A DNA stretch of 64,000 nucleotides from Sphingobacterium bambusae (GCF_033955345.1 NZ_CP138332.1:4526001-4590000), one strand, 5' to 3'; numbered from the stretch's first letter, positions 41,545-51,111 are shown. The notes: generated by a model not told the origin, from the sequence alone. Translations and numbers: made by a program.

Positions 41545-41719
41545 CCGCAATTAAATTCGGGTTGTCACTATTTTAAACTTAACGCTTCAATATCACGAGC
41601 GAAAACAAGATGTAGACCATTTTGCGTAAGCCATCTAGGTCATGATCAATTGCTCAAATCATGTGTAATCGAAGTTTAATAATACATGGGACCTGTACAT
41701 TTAATTGCGGTTTTTTTTT
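41545..41719 (+). ncRNA. ssrS: Probable 6S RNA (6S-Flavo type), about 175 nt
   Basis: The stretch between zapA and rny has no gene but folds as a long rod. A 12-bp perfect closing stem pairs 41545-41556 (CCGCAATTAAAT) with 41699-41710; a second 8-bp stem pairs 41573-41580 (TTAAACTT) with 41672-41679. Between them is an internal bubble of 16 and 19 bases. The inner part holds small hairpins (41608-41612 with 41632-41636, and 41641-41646 with 41658-41663). The closing stem is followed by nine T residues, an intrinsic terminator. A closing stem, large bubble and rod form is the shape of 6S RNA, which mimics an open promoter and binds RNA polymerase. Position beside zapA fits. The sequence was not compared to any covariance model. 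Confidence 0.65.
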
Positions 41720-41761
41720 AAACCAAAAAAAACAATTAATATATAATATACATATACACAA

Positions 41762-43321
41762 ATGGAGTTATCTACAACAATTTCGATTATAATTTCGCTT
41801 ATCATAGGTGTCGTTATCGGTCGTTTTTTGTTACAATTAGTATTCAAAAAGCAGGAGCAGTCAGCGCAAGAGAAGGCCGAGCGGATCGTTAAGGAAGCTG
41901 AACAGCAAGCCGAGCATCATAAAAAACAACGGGGACTAGAAGCAAAGGAAAAATTCTTGCAATTAAAGGCGGAGCACGAGAAAGAAGTCAATCAACGTAA
42001 CAACAGCATGGCACAAAAAGAGAATACTTTGCGCCAAAAAGAGACCTCGTTGAACCAGAAATTGGAAAGCATCAATCGCGATAAACAAGACCTTGATAAT
42101 AAGAACAAGAAGTTGGATCAACTGGTTGAACTCAACGAAAAGAAGAAGGAAGAGGTTGACCAATTGAAGAACCAACACATTAAGCAGTTGGAAACTATTG
42201 CGGGTCTATCTGCAGAGGAGGCGAAGGAGCAATTGGTGAGTTCGCTGCGCGAAGAGGCGCGCTCACAGGCGATGATCCAAATCAAGGATATCGTTGATGA
42301 AGCGAAGTTAACAGCGTCCAAAGAAGCCAAGAAAGTAGTTATCCAAACAATACAGCGTACCGCAACGGAATCTGCTATTGAAAATACCGTATCTATTTTT
42401 AATATTGAAAATGATGAAATTAAAGGTCGGATCATTGGTCGCGAAGGGCGTAATATTCGTGCTTTGGAAGCGGCTACCGGCGTAGAGATCATCGTGGATG
42501 ATACCCCAGAGGCTATTATTCTTTCCGGATTCGATCCTGTTCGACGTGAAATAGCGCGTCTTTCCTTACACCGTTTGGTTACCGATGGACGTATTCACCC
42601 CGCACGTATTGAAGAAGTGGTGGCCAAAACACGTACCCAGATCGAAGATGAAATTGTGGAGATCGGTGAGCGTACAGCAATCGATTTAGGCATTCACGGT
42701 CTACATCCAGAGCTTATTCGTATGGTCGGTCGTATGCGTTACCGTTCTTCCTACGGACAAAACTTGTTGCAACACTCGCGTGAGGTAGCAAATTTTGCAG
42801 CGACAATGGCATCTGAGTTAGGCTTAAACGTGAAACATGCGAAACGTGCAGGCTTGTTACATGATATCGGTAAAGTGCCAGACGATAATCCTGAATTACC
42901 ACACGCCATTTTAGGTATGCAATTGGCGGAGAAATATAAGGAACATCCTGATGTATGTAATGCCATCGGTGCCCACCACGACGAAATTGAAATGACGTCA
43001 CTTATCTCACCTATCGTGCAGGCATGTGATGCCATATCTGGCGCTCGGCCGGGTGCTCGTCGCGAGGTTGTTGAAAGTTACATCAAGCGATTGAAAGAGT
43101 TGGAAGAGCTAGCACTATCTTATCCAGGTGTGGAAAAAACATTCGCTATTCAAGCAGGACGCGAGCTTCGTGTGGTCGTTGAGTCAGAGAAAGTTTCGGA
43201 TGCGCAGGCTGAAATCTTAGCCGCCGACATCTCGAACCGCATTCAGACAGAAATGACCTATCCCGGACAGATTAAAGTAACGGTAATCCGTGAAACCCGA
43301 TCGGTTTCTTACGCGAAGTAA
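41762..43321 (+). CDS. rny: Ribonuclease Y
   Basis: A 519-residue membrane-anchored endoribonuclease that starts mRNA decay. The N-terminus TISIIISLIIGVVIGRFLLQLVF is a single membrane anchor, followed by a long charged coiled coil (about residues 30-170). The KH domain is GRIIGREGRNIRALEAATGVEIIVDDTPEAI, and the HD domain carries the metal residues in HSREVANFAATMASELGLNVKHAKRAGLLHDIGKV and further downstream DAISGARPGARREVVESYI. The C-terminus ends with the typical ITVIRETR-like strand (IKVTVIRETRSVSYAK). It lies downstream of the probable 6S RNA and ends in a strong terminator. Confidence 0.97.
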   Translation: MELSTTISIIISLIIGVVIGRFLLQLVFKKQEQSAQEKAERIVKEAEQQAEHHKKQRGLEAKEKFLQLKAEHEKEVNQRNNSMAQKENTLRQKETSLNQKLESINRDKQDLDNKNKKLDQLVELNEKKKEEVDQLKNQHIKQLETIAGLSAEEAKEQLVSSLREEARSQAMIQIKDIVDEAKLTASKEAKKVVIQTIQRTATESAIENTVSIFNIENDEIKGRIIGREGRNIRALEAATGVEIIVDDTPEAIILSGFDPVRREIARLSLHRLVTDGRIHPARIEEVVAKTRTQIEDEIVEIGERTAIDLGIHGLHPELIRMVGRMRYRSSYGQNLLQHSREVANFAATMASELGLNVKHAKRAGLLHDIGKVPDDNPELPHAILGMQLAEKYKEHPDVCNAIGAHHDEIEMTSLISPIVQACDAISGARPGARREVVESYIKRLKELEELALSYPGVEKTFAIQAGRELRVVVESEKVSDAQAEILAADISNRIQTEMTYPGQIKVTVIRETRSVSYAK

Positions 43322-43344
43322 AATTTTAGCAAATAAATCATAAT

Positions 43345-43369
43345 AAAATGCCCGCAGCGCGGGCATTTT
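43345..43369 (+). terminator. Intrinsic terminator of rny
   Basis: An 11-bp perfect stem AAAATGCCCGC/GCGGGCATTTT with a 3-base loop, 24 bases after the rny stop. Confidence 0.9.
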
Positions 43370-43513
43370 GTCGTTTCATGTGATACGGTGCGTTTTAATG
43401 AGCTCCTCCACATTTAATCTAAATTTCAGCTGCTAGGGCTCATAACCTATGATACCTAAATTAGAGCTACATTAGAAAGCCTAAGCCCGTATATAGAGCT
43501 CGGCAGAAATCCC

Positions 43514-43521
43514 TACTTTTG
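43514..43521 (+). promoter_or_regulatory. Promoter -7 box for the response regulator gene
   Basis: TACTTTTG (TAnnTTTG) lies 15 bases before the preferred ATG at 43537. Confidence 0.5.
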
Positions 43522-43536
43522 TGTAAATTGAATGCT

Positions 43537-44214
43537 ATGCAAATTCTAGTTGTAGAAGACGATAACCGAATTAGTAATTTCCTGATCAAAGGATTGGAGG
43601 AGTTTGGTTATTTGGTCACTTTATGCAAAAATGCAGAAGATGTCCTTTCCAATTACTTGCAAGTGGACTGGGATCTTATCATACTGGATATCATGTTGGA
43701 AGGTGTCGATGGGATACAGTTGTTGCAGACGTTGCGATACAAAAAGGTTTACACACCAATTTTGATGCTTAGCGCTTTAAATAGCGTGCAGGATAAGGTC
43801 GCGGCCTTGGACTACGGTGCGGACGACTATCTCACTAAGCCTTTTCATTTTGATGAGCTTCTTTCGCGTATCAAGGCATTGACGCGTAGGCAGCATTATC
43901 AACAACAGGAAACTCCGAAAGCTGAGCTCGACTTTGGTGCACTGCATATTAATTTGGAACAATATAAGGTAACGCTAGGAGATAATGTTGTGGAATTGTC
44001 GCCTCGCGAATATAAACTCCTTATTTACCTCGTAGAAAATATCGATAAAACCGTCGGACGCATACAGATATTGAATGCCGTATGGGGAATAACGTTCGAC
44101 AACCATACCAATGTAGTGGATGTGTACATCTCTTATCTACGGAATAAAATTGAGAAAGATGGAAATAAGTACATCTACACGGTTAAAGGTGTTGGATACA
44201 TGTTTAAAGTTTAG
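43537..44214 (+). CDS. OmpR-family response regulator (metal efflux type)
   Basis: A 225-residue two-component response regulator. The receiver domain starts MQILVVEDDNRISNFLIKGL with the acidic pair; the phosphoacceptor is Asp51 in LIILDIMLEGVDG, with the switch Thr/Ser in MLSALN and Lys in LTKPF. The C-terminal winged helix is ELSPREYKLLIYLVENIDKTVGRIQILNAVW with the OmpR-type recognition and wing VDVYISYLRNKIEK. The start at 43537 matches receiver N-termini; the frame from 43519 adds a short unsupported peptide. Position directly upstream of a histidine kinase and a TolC/RND efflux set suggests it controls that set, like CusR/CopR-type regulators. Confidence 0.93.
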   Translation: MQILVVEDDNRISNFLIKGLEEFGYLVTLCKNAEDVLSNYLQVDWDLIILDIMLEGVDGIQLLQTLRYKKVYTPILMLSALNSVQDKVAALDYGADDYLTKPFHFDELLSRIKALTRRQHYQQQETPKAELDFGALHINLEQYKVTLGDNVVELSPREYKLLIYLVENIDKTVGRIQILNAVWGITFDNHTNVVDVYISYLRNKIEKDGNKYIYTVKGVGYMFKV

Positions 44215-44217
44215 TAG

Positions 44218-45552
44218 ATGAAATTAAAGCATCGCTTATCCCTGTATTCTGTTGCTATCTTCAGCATCGTTATACTAATATTTGCCGTATTAATCTATTT
44301 TGCTTACTACGCGCAGATGCGGGATAAGGAGTATCAATCGCTGGAAAGCAAGTCCCTGTTGGCAGCCATATTTTACCTAGAGCAGGACGAACTTTCCCTG
44401 CGCGAACATGCCAATGTAAAAAGCCAGTTGCAGAAAACGATATCACGAACCAATATAGTTGTTTTTGATAGCTTAGACCGTCGTAAGAATGGCGATATGC
44501 CTTCAATTGCAGATATATCACCTGACTTTTTAGCGCAGGTCAGAAAGCAAAGAGTCGGCTTTTTTCATACGGACTCTTTTTTTTACAACGGTATTTTTTA
44601 TCACGATAATGAGGGTGATTTCGTCGTAGTAACGCGTGAGCCAAAAGACGATTTCAATGGGCAGATGCGCTCGCTATCCCATATCATGCTTCTTGTATTT
44701 TTGTTGGGTGTTGTTTTTATTTTTCTTTTTTCGCAATACCTCAGCTACATCGCCTATCAGCCTATCATCCGCATCATTGATCAACTGAAGGAAAAGGATA
44801 GCAAAAATTTCAATGAGCCACTTCAACTCAAGCAAACCTATGCGGAGGTGGAGGATCTTGTAGAGACCTACAACCACTTTGTATCGCGTATTGCGGAAAC
44901 ATTCAATGTACAAAAGAATTTCATCGACTATGTATCCCATGAGTTGCGTACCCCCATCACTGCCTTGTTGGGAACTTTGGAAGTAACGAATGCTAAACAG
45001 CGAACTGTGGCTGAATATGAAAATGTGATCACGGAACTGCGTCAATACACGAATGATTTACAAGAGACCTTGGATCAGATGATGTTGCTATCTGGAGCAA
45101 AGACGAGCTTCGAATTTCAACCGGTGCGTGTTGATGAGGTGATATGGCATTTGGTAGAAAATATGGTGTTGTATCATCAAGCGCACATCGATGTTGACTT
45201 ACAGGTTGACCAACCTGCGCTTCTTACCGTTGATGCCAACGATAAATTGCTAGAACTGGCCATAGGTAATCTTTTGGAAAATGCTATTAAATATTCCGAT
45301 AACAATGTGGTCAAAATTCTGTTCACAACGCAGCAAAATCGTCTAAAGCTTTGTATCAGCGATCAAGGGATAGGTATTCCCGAAGCGGATTTACAACACA
45401 TCAAGCAGAATTTCTTTCGCGGAAACAATACTCAGAAGTATCAAGGAAAGGGCGTGGGATTATCCATCGCCAGCATTATATTTACGTTGCACAAAGTAGA
45501 TATGCAGATAGCGTCCAGTGCATCCGGTACTCGAATTTCTCTTCTTTTTTAA
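44218..45552 (+). CDS. Sensor histidine kinase of the metal efflux locus
   Basis: A 444-residue membrane sensor kinase. Membrane segment 1 (about residues 11-31, LYSVAIFSIVILIFAVLIYFAYYAQM) and segment 2 (about 160-182, HIMLLVFLLGVVFIFLFSQYLSYIA) flank a periplasmic sensor of about 125 residues. After a HAMP-like stretch comes the HisKA motif with His241 in DYVSHELRTPITALLG, then the N box NLLENAIKYS, G1 ISDQGIGIPEADL and G2 GKGVGLSIASIIF. It starts 3 bases after the response regulator stop, so the two are co-translated. The periplasmic sensor fits metal or envelope-stress sensing but has no recognised domain. Confidence 0.93.
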   Translation: MKLKHRLSLYSVAIFSIVILIFAVLIYFAYYAQMRDKEYQSLESKSLLAAIFYLEQDELSLREHANVKSQLQKTISRTNIVVFDSLDRRKNGDMPSIADISPDFLAQVRKQRVGFFHTDSFFYNGIFYHDNEGDFVVVTREPKDDFNGQMRSLSHIMLLVFLLGVVFIFLFSQYLSYIAYQPIIRIIDQLKEKDSKNFNEPLQLKQTYAEVEDLVETYNHFVSRIAETFNVQKNFIDYVSHELRTPITALLGTLEVTNAKQRTVAEYENVITELRQYTNDLQETLDQMMLLSGAKTSFEFQPVRVDEVIWHLVENMVLYHQAHIDVDLQVDQPALLTVDANDKLLELAIGNLLENAIKYSDNNVVKILFTTQQNRLKLCISDQGIGIPEADLQHIKQNFFRGNNTQKYQGKGVGLSIASIIFTLHKVDMQIASSASGTRISLLF

Positions 45553-45596
45553 TCAAATTCTAATCTACCTTGAAAATCCTCTTAATACGTTTGCGC

Positions 45597-45604
45597 TAGT
45601 TTTG
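45597..45604 (+). promoter_or_regulatory. Promoter -7 box for the TolC-adaptor-RND set
   Basis: TAGTTTTG matches TAnnTTTG, 17 bases before the GTG start at 45622. It suggests the efflux set has its own promoter separate from the two-component genes. Confidence 0.5.
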
Positions 45605-45621
45605 CGGGAAACGTTTAAGAG

Positions 45622-46875
45622 GTGAGATATATTTATACGATAGTGTTGACGTTGTGCACGTTCTTGGTTTGCCAGTCGCAAACGTATGATCTGCAGCAGT
45701 TGGAAGCCAGTTTTTTGCAAAACAATTATGCATTGCTGGCGCAAAAATTTGAGATCGGACGTGCCGAAGCCGAAATTGTTCAGGAGAAATTATGGCCTAA
45801 CCCAACGCTAGCAATCAGCGAAGTGAACCTGTGGGCTAATGGTACAACAGAAACTTTACCTCGACTTTTTGGGAGCTATGGACGTGGACAGCAGGTATCC
45901 GTGGAATTGGAGCAGCTTATCGAAACCGCAGGAAAAAGGAGCAAACGCGTTGCGATAAAACAGATAGAACACCGCAGTTCAGTCTATGCATTCGAAGAGC
46001 TGGTTCGCGAGTTGAAAAAAGAACTGCGACAGACCTATTATCAGCTTTCCAGCTTATCGCAGGAGCGAAAACAACTGGCGGCCATCGTTGATCTCTTTAC
46101 GCAATTGAACGAGCAATATGGTCGGCAAGCAGCCTTACAAAATGTTTCTAAAGTAGATTATTATCGCGTACAGTCGGAATTGATTACACAGCGAAAGGAG
46201 TTAGCGAATTTGGATGATGATGTTGCAGCATATCTAGAAACCTTACGCGTGCTGACCAAAATCGATGGTATTTCGCTTGCGCAACTGGCCTTAGTGTCGG
46301 ATGATAATACCGCGCTAAAAGCCGTGCCGACAGATATGTTAGCCATGGCTTTGGATCAAAACATTGGTTTAAAGCGACAAAATTTGCAGGTGGAGCAAGC
46401 AGGTAAACAATGGCAGTTGGAAAAAGCACAGCGTAAGCCAGATCTGACCTTGCAATTGGGCTACGATCGCGGAGGAAATATCATGCAAGATTTCATAGGG
46501 CTTGGTCTGAGTCTCGATTTGCCCGTTTTTAACAGAAATAAAGGAAATATCAAGGCCGCAAAATTTCAGCTCGACAAAGAAGAAGCTAGCCAGCAAGCTT
46601 TAAAGTGGGCTTTGGAAAATGCCGTTGTACGTTTGGAAGGACAATTGCAGCGATACCAACAAGCGCTTTCTGCATGGCCCGTAGAAGCAGCTCAGGAGCA
46701 AGAGGATATCCTAAACCGATACAAGAAACACCTGCAGTCGGGACAAGTTACCTTAATCGAGTTCATCGATTTTACACAAGCATCCAGAGATGCACACAAA
46801 GCCTATTTAGATACCTGGGAAAATTACAATATTACGTATGAAGAGTTACAATACTTGGTGGGGAAAGATTTTTAA
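45622..46875 (+). CDS. TolC-family outer membrane channel of the RND set (CzcC type)
   Basis: A 417-residue outer membrane factor of the CzcC/CusC group of TolC proteins. The signal peptide is MRYIYTIVLTLCTFLVCQSQ, with a GTG start codon at 45622. It shows the two alpha-helical hairpin repeats of the family: WPNPTLAISEVNLW early in the first repeat, and GGNIMQDFIGLGLSLDLPVFNRNKGNIKAAKFQL (the conserved PVFNRNKG of metal-efflux channels) in the second. No lipobox is seen. The next gene overlaps slightly: the adaptor's ATG is 8 bases after this stop. It carries substrate across the outer membrane for the RND pump. Confidence 0.92.
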   Translation: MRYIYTIVLTLCTFLVCQSQTYDLQQLEASFLQNNYALLAQKFEIGRAEAEIVQEKLWPNPTLAISEVNLWANGTTETLPRLFGSYGRGQQVSVELEQLIETAGKRSKRVAIKQIEHRSSVYAFEELVRELKKELRQTYYQLSSLSQERKQLAAIVDLFTQLNEQYGRQAALQNVSKVDYYRVQSELITQRKELANLDDDVAAYLETLRVLTKIDGISLAQLALVSDDNTALKAVPTDMLAMALDQNIGLKRQNLQVEQAGKQWQLEKAQRKPDLTLQLGYDRGGNIMQDFIGLGLSLDLPVFNRNKGNIKAAKFQLDKEEASQQALKWALENAVVRLEGQLQRYQQALSAWPVEAAQEQEDILNRYKKHLQSGQVTLIEFIDFTQASRDAHKAYLDTWENYNITYEELQYLVGKDF

Positions 46876-46882
46876 TCAGCAA

Positions 46883-47992
46883 ATGATAAACGGTAAGCAC
46901 TTATTGTCCCTAGCGGGACTTATAGTTGTTGCTGTCGGTTGTGCCGAACCGACGGCTGAACAGACGAATGATAGCATTGATTCGCTAGCGAAGAGCTCAT
47001 TTTGTCTGAATGAACAATTGAAGAAATCGACGGAGATCATGACCGTTAGTGAGCAGCCGATCAATGAGCAGCTCAGTTTGTCGGGCAAGATTGAATATAA
47101 TGAGAACGACATGGTCGCCTTTCGTAGCTTATTGGATGGTGTGGTGGAAAATGTAAAGTTTGAATTGGGAGATTATGTGCAGAAGGGGCAGGTGTTAGCA
47201 ACCATCAAGTCAACGCAGATACAGGATCTCTATCAACAACAGCGAAGCCAACAAAGTCAGATTGCCTTATTGGAGAAGCAAATTCGCACGAAAAAAGAGC
47301 TGGCAGCGGATGGCCTGCTTAGTATGCCCGAGGTGCGAAGTGCAGAACAGGAGTTGGAAGGTGCGCATATTGAGCTAGATCGTATACAGCAAAGCTTGCA
47401 GCTGTATCGTGCTGCAGGAAGCGGCAGCTTTCAGATTTTAGCCCCTAAAAACGGATATATCATCCAGAAGTCCGTTAGCTCAGGTCAAAGTATTACAGCA
47501 GAGAGCGATCCTATCTTTTCTATATCCAATTTAAAGCAGGTGTGGGTAATGGTTAATATTTACGCGAACAATTTGCGTTACGTTAACGAAGGCGATGAAG
47601 TCAAGGTGAGAACGATCGCCTATCCCGATAAGTTTTACACGGGAAAGATCGATAAGATCTATAATGTATTTGATGATAACGAGCATGTGCTCAAAGCGCG
47701 TGTCGTGCTAGAGAATCAAAATTTAAATCTGATGCCCGGATTAAGCGCAGATATCATCATTAACACGAAAAATAGTTCGGGCGAAGCTTTTGCCATACCG
47801 AATCGAGCCAAGATTTTCAGCAACAACAAAGAATACATCGTGCTGTATAAAGACGATTGCCATATGGAGGTGCGTCGCATACGCGCGGTGGCCGAGAATG
47901 AAGAATACACTTTTGTGAAAGAAGAGCTGCAGGAGGGGGATAAGATTATCTCGACGAACGCATTGCTGCTTTTTGAGCAGTTGAATCCATAA
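46883..47992 (+). CDS. RND efflux periplasmic adaptor, lipoprotein
   Basis: A 369-residue membrane-fusion protein linking the RND pump to the outer membrane channel. The start at 46883 (MINGKHLLSLAGLIVVAVGCAEP) gives a lipoprotein signal with lipobox VAVGC; the frame from 46838 overlaps the TolC gene and is rejected. The barrel-sandwich half-motifs are LDGVVENVKFELGDYVQKGQVLATI and APKNGYIIQKSVSSGQSITAESDPIFSI, separated by a coiled-coil hairpin (QDLYQQQRSQQSQIALLEKQIR). The C-terminal region is VKVRTIAYPDKFYTGKIDKI. It is the middle gene of the TolC-adaptor-pump operon. Confidence 0.92.
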   Translation: MINGKHLLSLAGLIVVAVGCAEPTAEQTNDSIDSLAKSSFCLNEQLKKSTEIMTVSEQPINEQLSLSGKIEYNENDMVAFRSLLDGVVENVKFELGDYVQKGQVLATIKSTQIQDLYQQQRSQQSQIALLEKQIRTKKELAADGLLSMPEVRSAEQELEGAHIELDRIQQSLQLYRAAGSGSFQILAPKNGYIIQKSVSSGQSITAESDPIFSISNLKQVWVMVNIYANNLRYVNEGDEVKVRTIAYPDKFYTGKIDKIYNVFDDNEHVLKARVVLENQNLNLMPGLSADIIINTKNSSGEAFAIPNRAKIFSNNKEYIVLYKDDCHMEVRRIRAVAENEEYTFVKEELQEGDKIISTNALLLFEQLNP

Positions 47993-48009
47993 GTATAGGG
48001 AGAACGGAT

Positions 48010-51000
48010 ATGAAGAAATTAGTACAAAACGTAGTTACCTTTTCACTGCGTAATACCACATTTATCTTGTTTGCTGTTTTTGCTCTACTGTTTAGTGGAA
48101 TCTACGCTCTCCGACACACCGCCATTGAGGCATTTCCGGATGTCACCAATACGCGGGCACGGATAATCACGCAATGGCCGGGCAGAAGTGCCGAGGAGAT
48201 GGAAAAATTGGTGACCCTGCCTATCGCCAAAGAGGTAAATAGCATTCCAAAGAAGTCCAATGTACGCTCGATTTCCCTTTTTGGGCTTTCAGTCGTGACT
48301 GTGCAGTTTGAAGATGGCGTAGACGATTTCTATGCGCAACAATATGTGTCCAATAAATTGGGTGGAGTCGATCTGCCTGAGGGGGCGGAATCATCTATTG
48401 AGCCTCCTTCCGGGGCTACTGGCGAGATCTTTCGTTACGTCATCAAAAGTGATTTGCCGATTAAGGAAATAACGGCCATTCAAGATTGGGTGGTCGAACG
48501 TGAGTTATTGGGCGTTCCCGGTGTTGCCGATGTGGTCAGCTTCGGTGGCGAAGAGAAGATTTATGAGATTAAGATCAATCCGACAGAACTGAAGAACTAT
48601 GACCTCTCCCCATTGGATATCTACGAGGCGGTATCCAAATCAAATGTAAACGTCGGTGGTGATGTTATCCAACAAGGCGACCAAGCTTATGTAGTTCGTG
48701 GTGTCGGTCTATTGGATAAGTTGGATGATATCGGAAATATCACGATCAAGCTGAATGGATCAACACCTGTTTTGATAAAGAATGTGGCTGACGTGGTGGT
48801 TTCCAGCAAACCACGATTGGGGCAAGTAGGCTTTAATACAGATAGTGATCTGGTGGAAGGAATCGTGATCATGCTGCGTGGCGAAAATCCATCGGCAGTA
48901 ATTGAGAATCTGAAAGCTAAGATTGAGGAATTGAATACGCGTACTTTACCAAAGGGGGTGAAGATAGAGACTGTCGTAGATCGTACAAAATTGGTCGATA
49001 ACACCGTACATACCGTATCGAAGAATCTTATCGAGGGCATTTTACTGGTGTCGCTTATTGTTTTTGTTTTTCTGTATAACTGGAAGTCTACCCTAATTGT
49101 GGCTTCCGTTATTCCGCTTTCCTTCCTATTTGCTATCATTATGCTACGCATTCAGCGACTTCCGGCGAATCTTATTTCCATGGGGTCCTTGGATTTTGGC
49201 CTGCTGCTGGAGGGAACATTGGTGATTGTAGAGACCGTCTTTGTCGCATTGGCGGGACTCTCTCACCGAGTGGGGCCGGCAAGGTTTGCTAAGATGAGTA
49301 AGTTGGGAGTTATCAAAAAAAGTGCGGGAAGCGTGGCCTCTTATATCTTTTTTGCGCTGTTGATTCTCATCGTGGCGCTGCTCCCGATTTTCTCCTTTCA
49401 AAAAGTGGAAGGCAAGATGTTCACGCCCTTGGCATTTACTTTGGGCTATGCGCTGCTGGGATCCTTGATCTTAAGTTTAACTTATGTCCCCGCGATGTGT
49501 AAGTTGCTGTTCACGAAGGGTATGGAAGAGAAGGAAAATTGGGTTACCCGTTTTTTTCAACGTACGATCTACGGCATGTTTAGCAAGGCTTTCCATTACA
49601 AGAAGACAACGGTCGCTATTTTTGTCGGTATTCTTGTTGTTTGCTTGTTTAAGTTTCTACATTATGGATCCGAGTTTCTGCCGAAGCTTAACGAGGGAGC
49701 CATTTATATTCGAGCTACCTTGCCCAACAGTGTAAACCTAACGGAATCCACACGCTTGACAAAGGAAATGAAGAAGATTATGGTCGATAGTTGTGAGGAG
49801 ATCGAATTTATTCTGACCCAAACGGGACGACCAAATGATGGAACAGACCCTACAGGATTTTTCAATATAGAATTTAATGTACAGCTCAAAGATGAGGCCG
49901 ACTGGAAAAGAAAGGTGAGCAAAAACGACATTATTCAAGAGTTACGCGAGCAGCTACAGCATTATCCGGGTATCAATTTCGGGTTTAGTCAACCCATTCA
50001 GGACAATGTCGAGGAGTATGTCGCGGGAGTAAAGAGCTCGTTGGTGATCAAGATATTTGGAGATGACCTGTATGATCTAGAGCGTTATGCCAATCAAGTT
50101 GCAGGTGCAATTGGAACCGTGCACGGCGTTACCGATGTCAATGTATATAAAAATATTGGTTTGCCCGAATTGCGCATACAGCTGCATGATTCTAAGATGG
50201 CAAAGTACGGTGTCTTCACGTCCGATGTACAGGCCGTTATTGCGATGACCATCGGTGGACAGGCCGCAACGAGATTCTATGAAGGCGACCGGCAATTTGA
50301 TGTTGTGCTACGATTTAACGAGGCCTATCGCGATACGCCGGAGAAGATCAAGAACATCTTGATCCCGACAAGTAATGGACAGAATATCCCCTTGCAGGAG
50401 ATCGCAACCGTTGCTTACCAAACGGGCCCAGCATTTATCTATCGTGAGGGCAATAGCCGATATATAGGTGTAGGCTTCAGTATCGAAGGTCGTGATCTCG
50501 GAAGCACCATAGAAGAAGCCAAGAAGGTGGTCAACAAAACCGTTTCTTTGCCGCAGGAAAACCATATGCTGTGGGCAGGGGAATTTGAAAGTAAAGAGCG
50601 CGCCGCCAAACAGTTGGCCTTGGTAGTACCTATCTCTTTGGTACTGATCCTGCTGCTGCTCTATGTCAATTTTGGTAACGTCAAGGACACGCTTATTTCT
50701 TCTTTGACACTGGCGTTCGCATTTATTGGCGGCTTTATTTCGCTTTGGATGACGGGGACGATCTTTGGTATATCTGCAGGTATAGGGTTCATCATCCTAT
50801 TTGGTGTGGCAACCATTGATGGGATTGTACTGATTGGGGTAATCCGCGATAACATCAAGCATAAGATGCCCTTGTTGGATGCGATCAAGACTGGCGTGCG
50901 AAGCCGTATTCGTCCTGTGGTGATGATCGCCCTGATGGGTTCCATGGGGCTGCTGCCTGCTGCATTGTCAACCGGCATGGGATCCGAAATACAAAAACCG

Positions 51001-51111
51001 TTGGCCATCATGATCGTCGGTGGACTACTAATTTGTTTGGTCTTGAGCTTTACCGTAATTCCAGTGGTGTTTTATTGGATGAATAGAAAAGAGGGGTTGG
51101 CAGGCAAATAA
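48010..51111 (+). CDS. Heavy-metal-type RND efflux pump (CzcA/CusA family)
   Basis: A 1033-residue inner-membrane RND pump of the HME (heavy-metal efflux) type. The N-terminal helix and porter start are RNTTFILFAVFALLFSGIYALRHTAIEAFPDVTNTRARI, with GRSAEEMEKLVTLPIAKEVNSIPK. The proton-relay helix 4 reads SMGSLDFGLLLEGTLVIVET: the Asp of DFG and the final Glu are present, and the middle acidic residue is Glu instead of the usual Asp, the variant common in Bacteroidota pumps. The second half repeats the layout (GFIILFGVATIDGIVLIG). It probably exports a divalent cation (Zn, Co, Cd, Ni) or Cu/Ag; the metal cannot be read from sequence. Two-component genes upstream likely regulate it. Confidence 0.95.
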   Translation: MKKLVQNVVTFSLRNTTFILFAVFALLFSGIYALRHTAIEAFPDVTNTRARIITQWPGRSAEEMEKLVTLPIAKEVNSIPKKSNVRSISLFGLSVVTVQFEDGVDDFYAQQYVSNKLGGVDLPEGAESSIEPPSGATGEIFRYVIKSDLPIKEITAIQDWVVERELLGVPGVADVVSFGGEEKIYEIKINPTELKNYDLSPLDIYEAVSKSNVNVGGDVIQQGDQAYVVRGVGLLDKLDDIGNITIKLNGSTPVLIKNVADVVVSSKPRLGQVGFNTDSDLVEGIVIMLRGENPSAVIENLKAKIEELNTRTLPKGVKIETVVDRTKLVDNTVHTVSKNLIEGILLVSLIVFVFLYNWKSTLIVASVIPLSFLFAIIMLRIQRLPANLISMGSLDFGLLLEGTLVIVETVFVALAGLSHRVGPARFAKMSKLGVIKKSAGSVASYIFFALLILIVALLPIFSFQKVEGKMFTPLAFTLGYALLGSLILSLTYVPAMCKLLFTKGMEEKENWVTRFFQRTIYGMFSKAFHYKKTTVAIFVGILVVCLFKFLHYGSEFLPKLNEGAIYIRATLPNSVNLTESTRLTKEMKKIMVDSCEEIEFILTQTGRPNDGTDPTGFFNIEFNVQLKDEADWKRKVSKNDIIQELREQLQHYPGINFGFSQPIQDNVEEYVAGVKSSLVIKIFGDDLYDLERYANQVAGAIGTVHGVTDVNVYKNIGLPELRIQLHDSKMAKYGVFTSDVQAVIAMTIGGQAATRFYEGDRQFDVVLRFNEAYRDTPEKIKNILIPTSNGQNIPLQEIATVAYQTGPAFIYREGNSRYIGVGFSIEGRDLGSTIEEAKKVVNKTVSLPQENHMLWAGEFESKERAAKQLALVVPISLVLILLLLYVNFGNVKDTLISSLTLAFAFIGGFISLWMTGTIFGISAGIGFIILFGVATIDGIVLIGVIRDNIKHKMPLLDAIKTGVRSRIRPVVMIALMGSMGLLPAALSTGMGSEIQKPLAIMIVGGLLICLVLSFTVIPVVFYWMNRKEGLAGK

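Noticed and set aside
43385..43510. GAGCTC-like repeats between rny and the response regulator
   Set aside because: The copies are short, irregularly spaced and not clearly palindromic; they look like chance.
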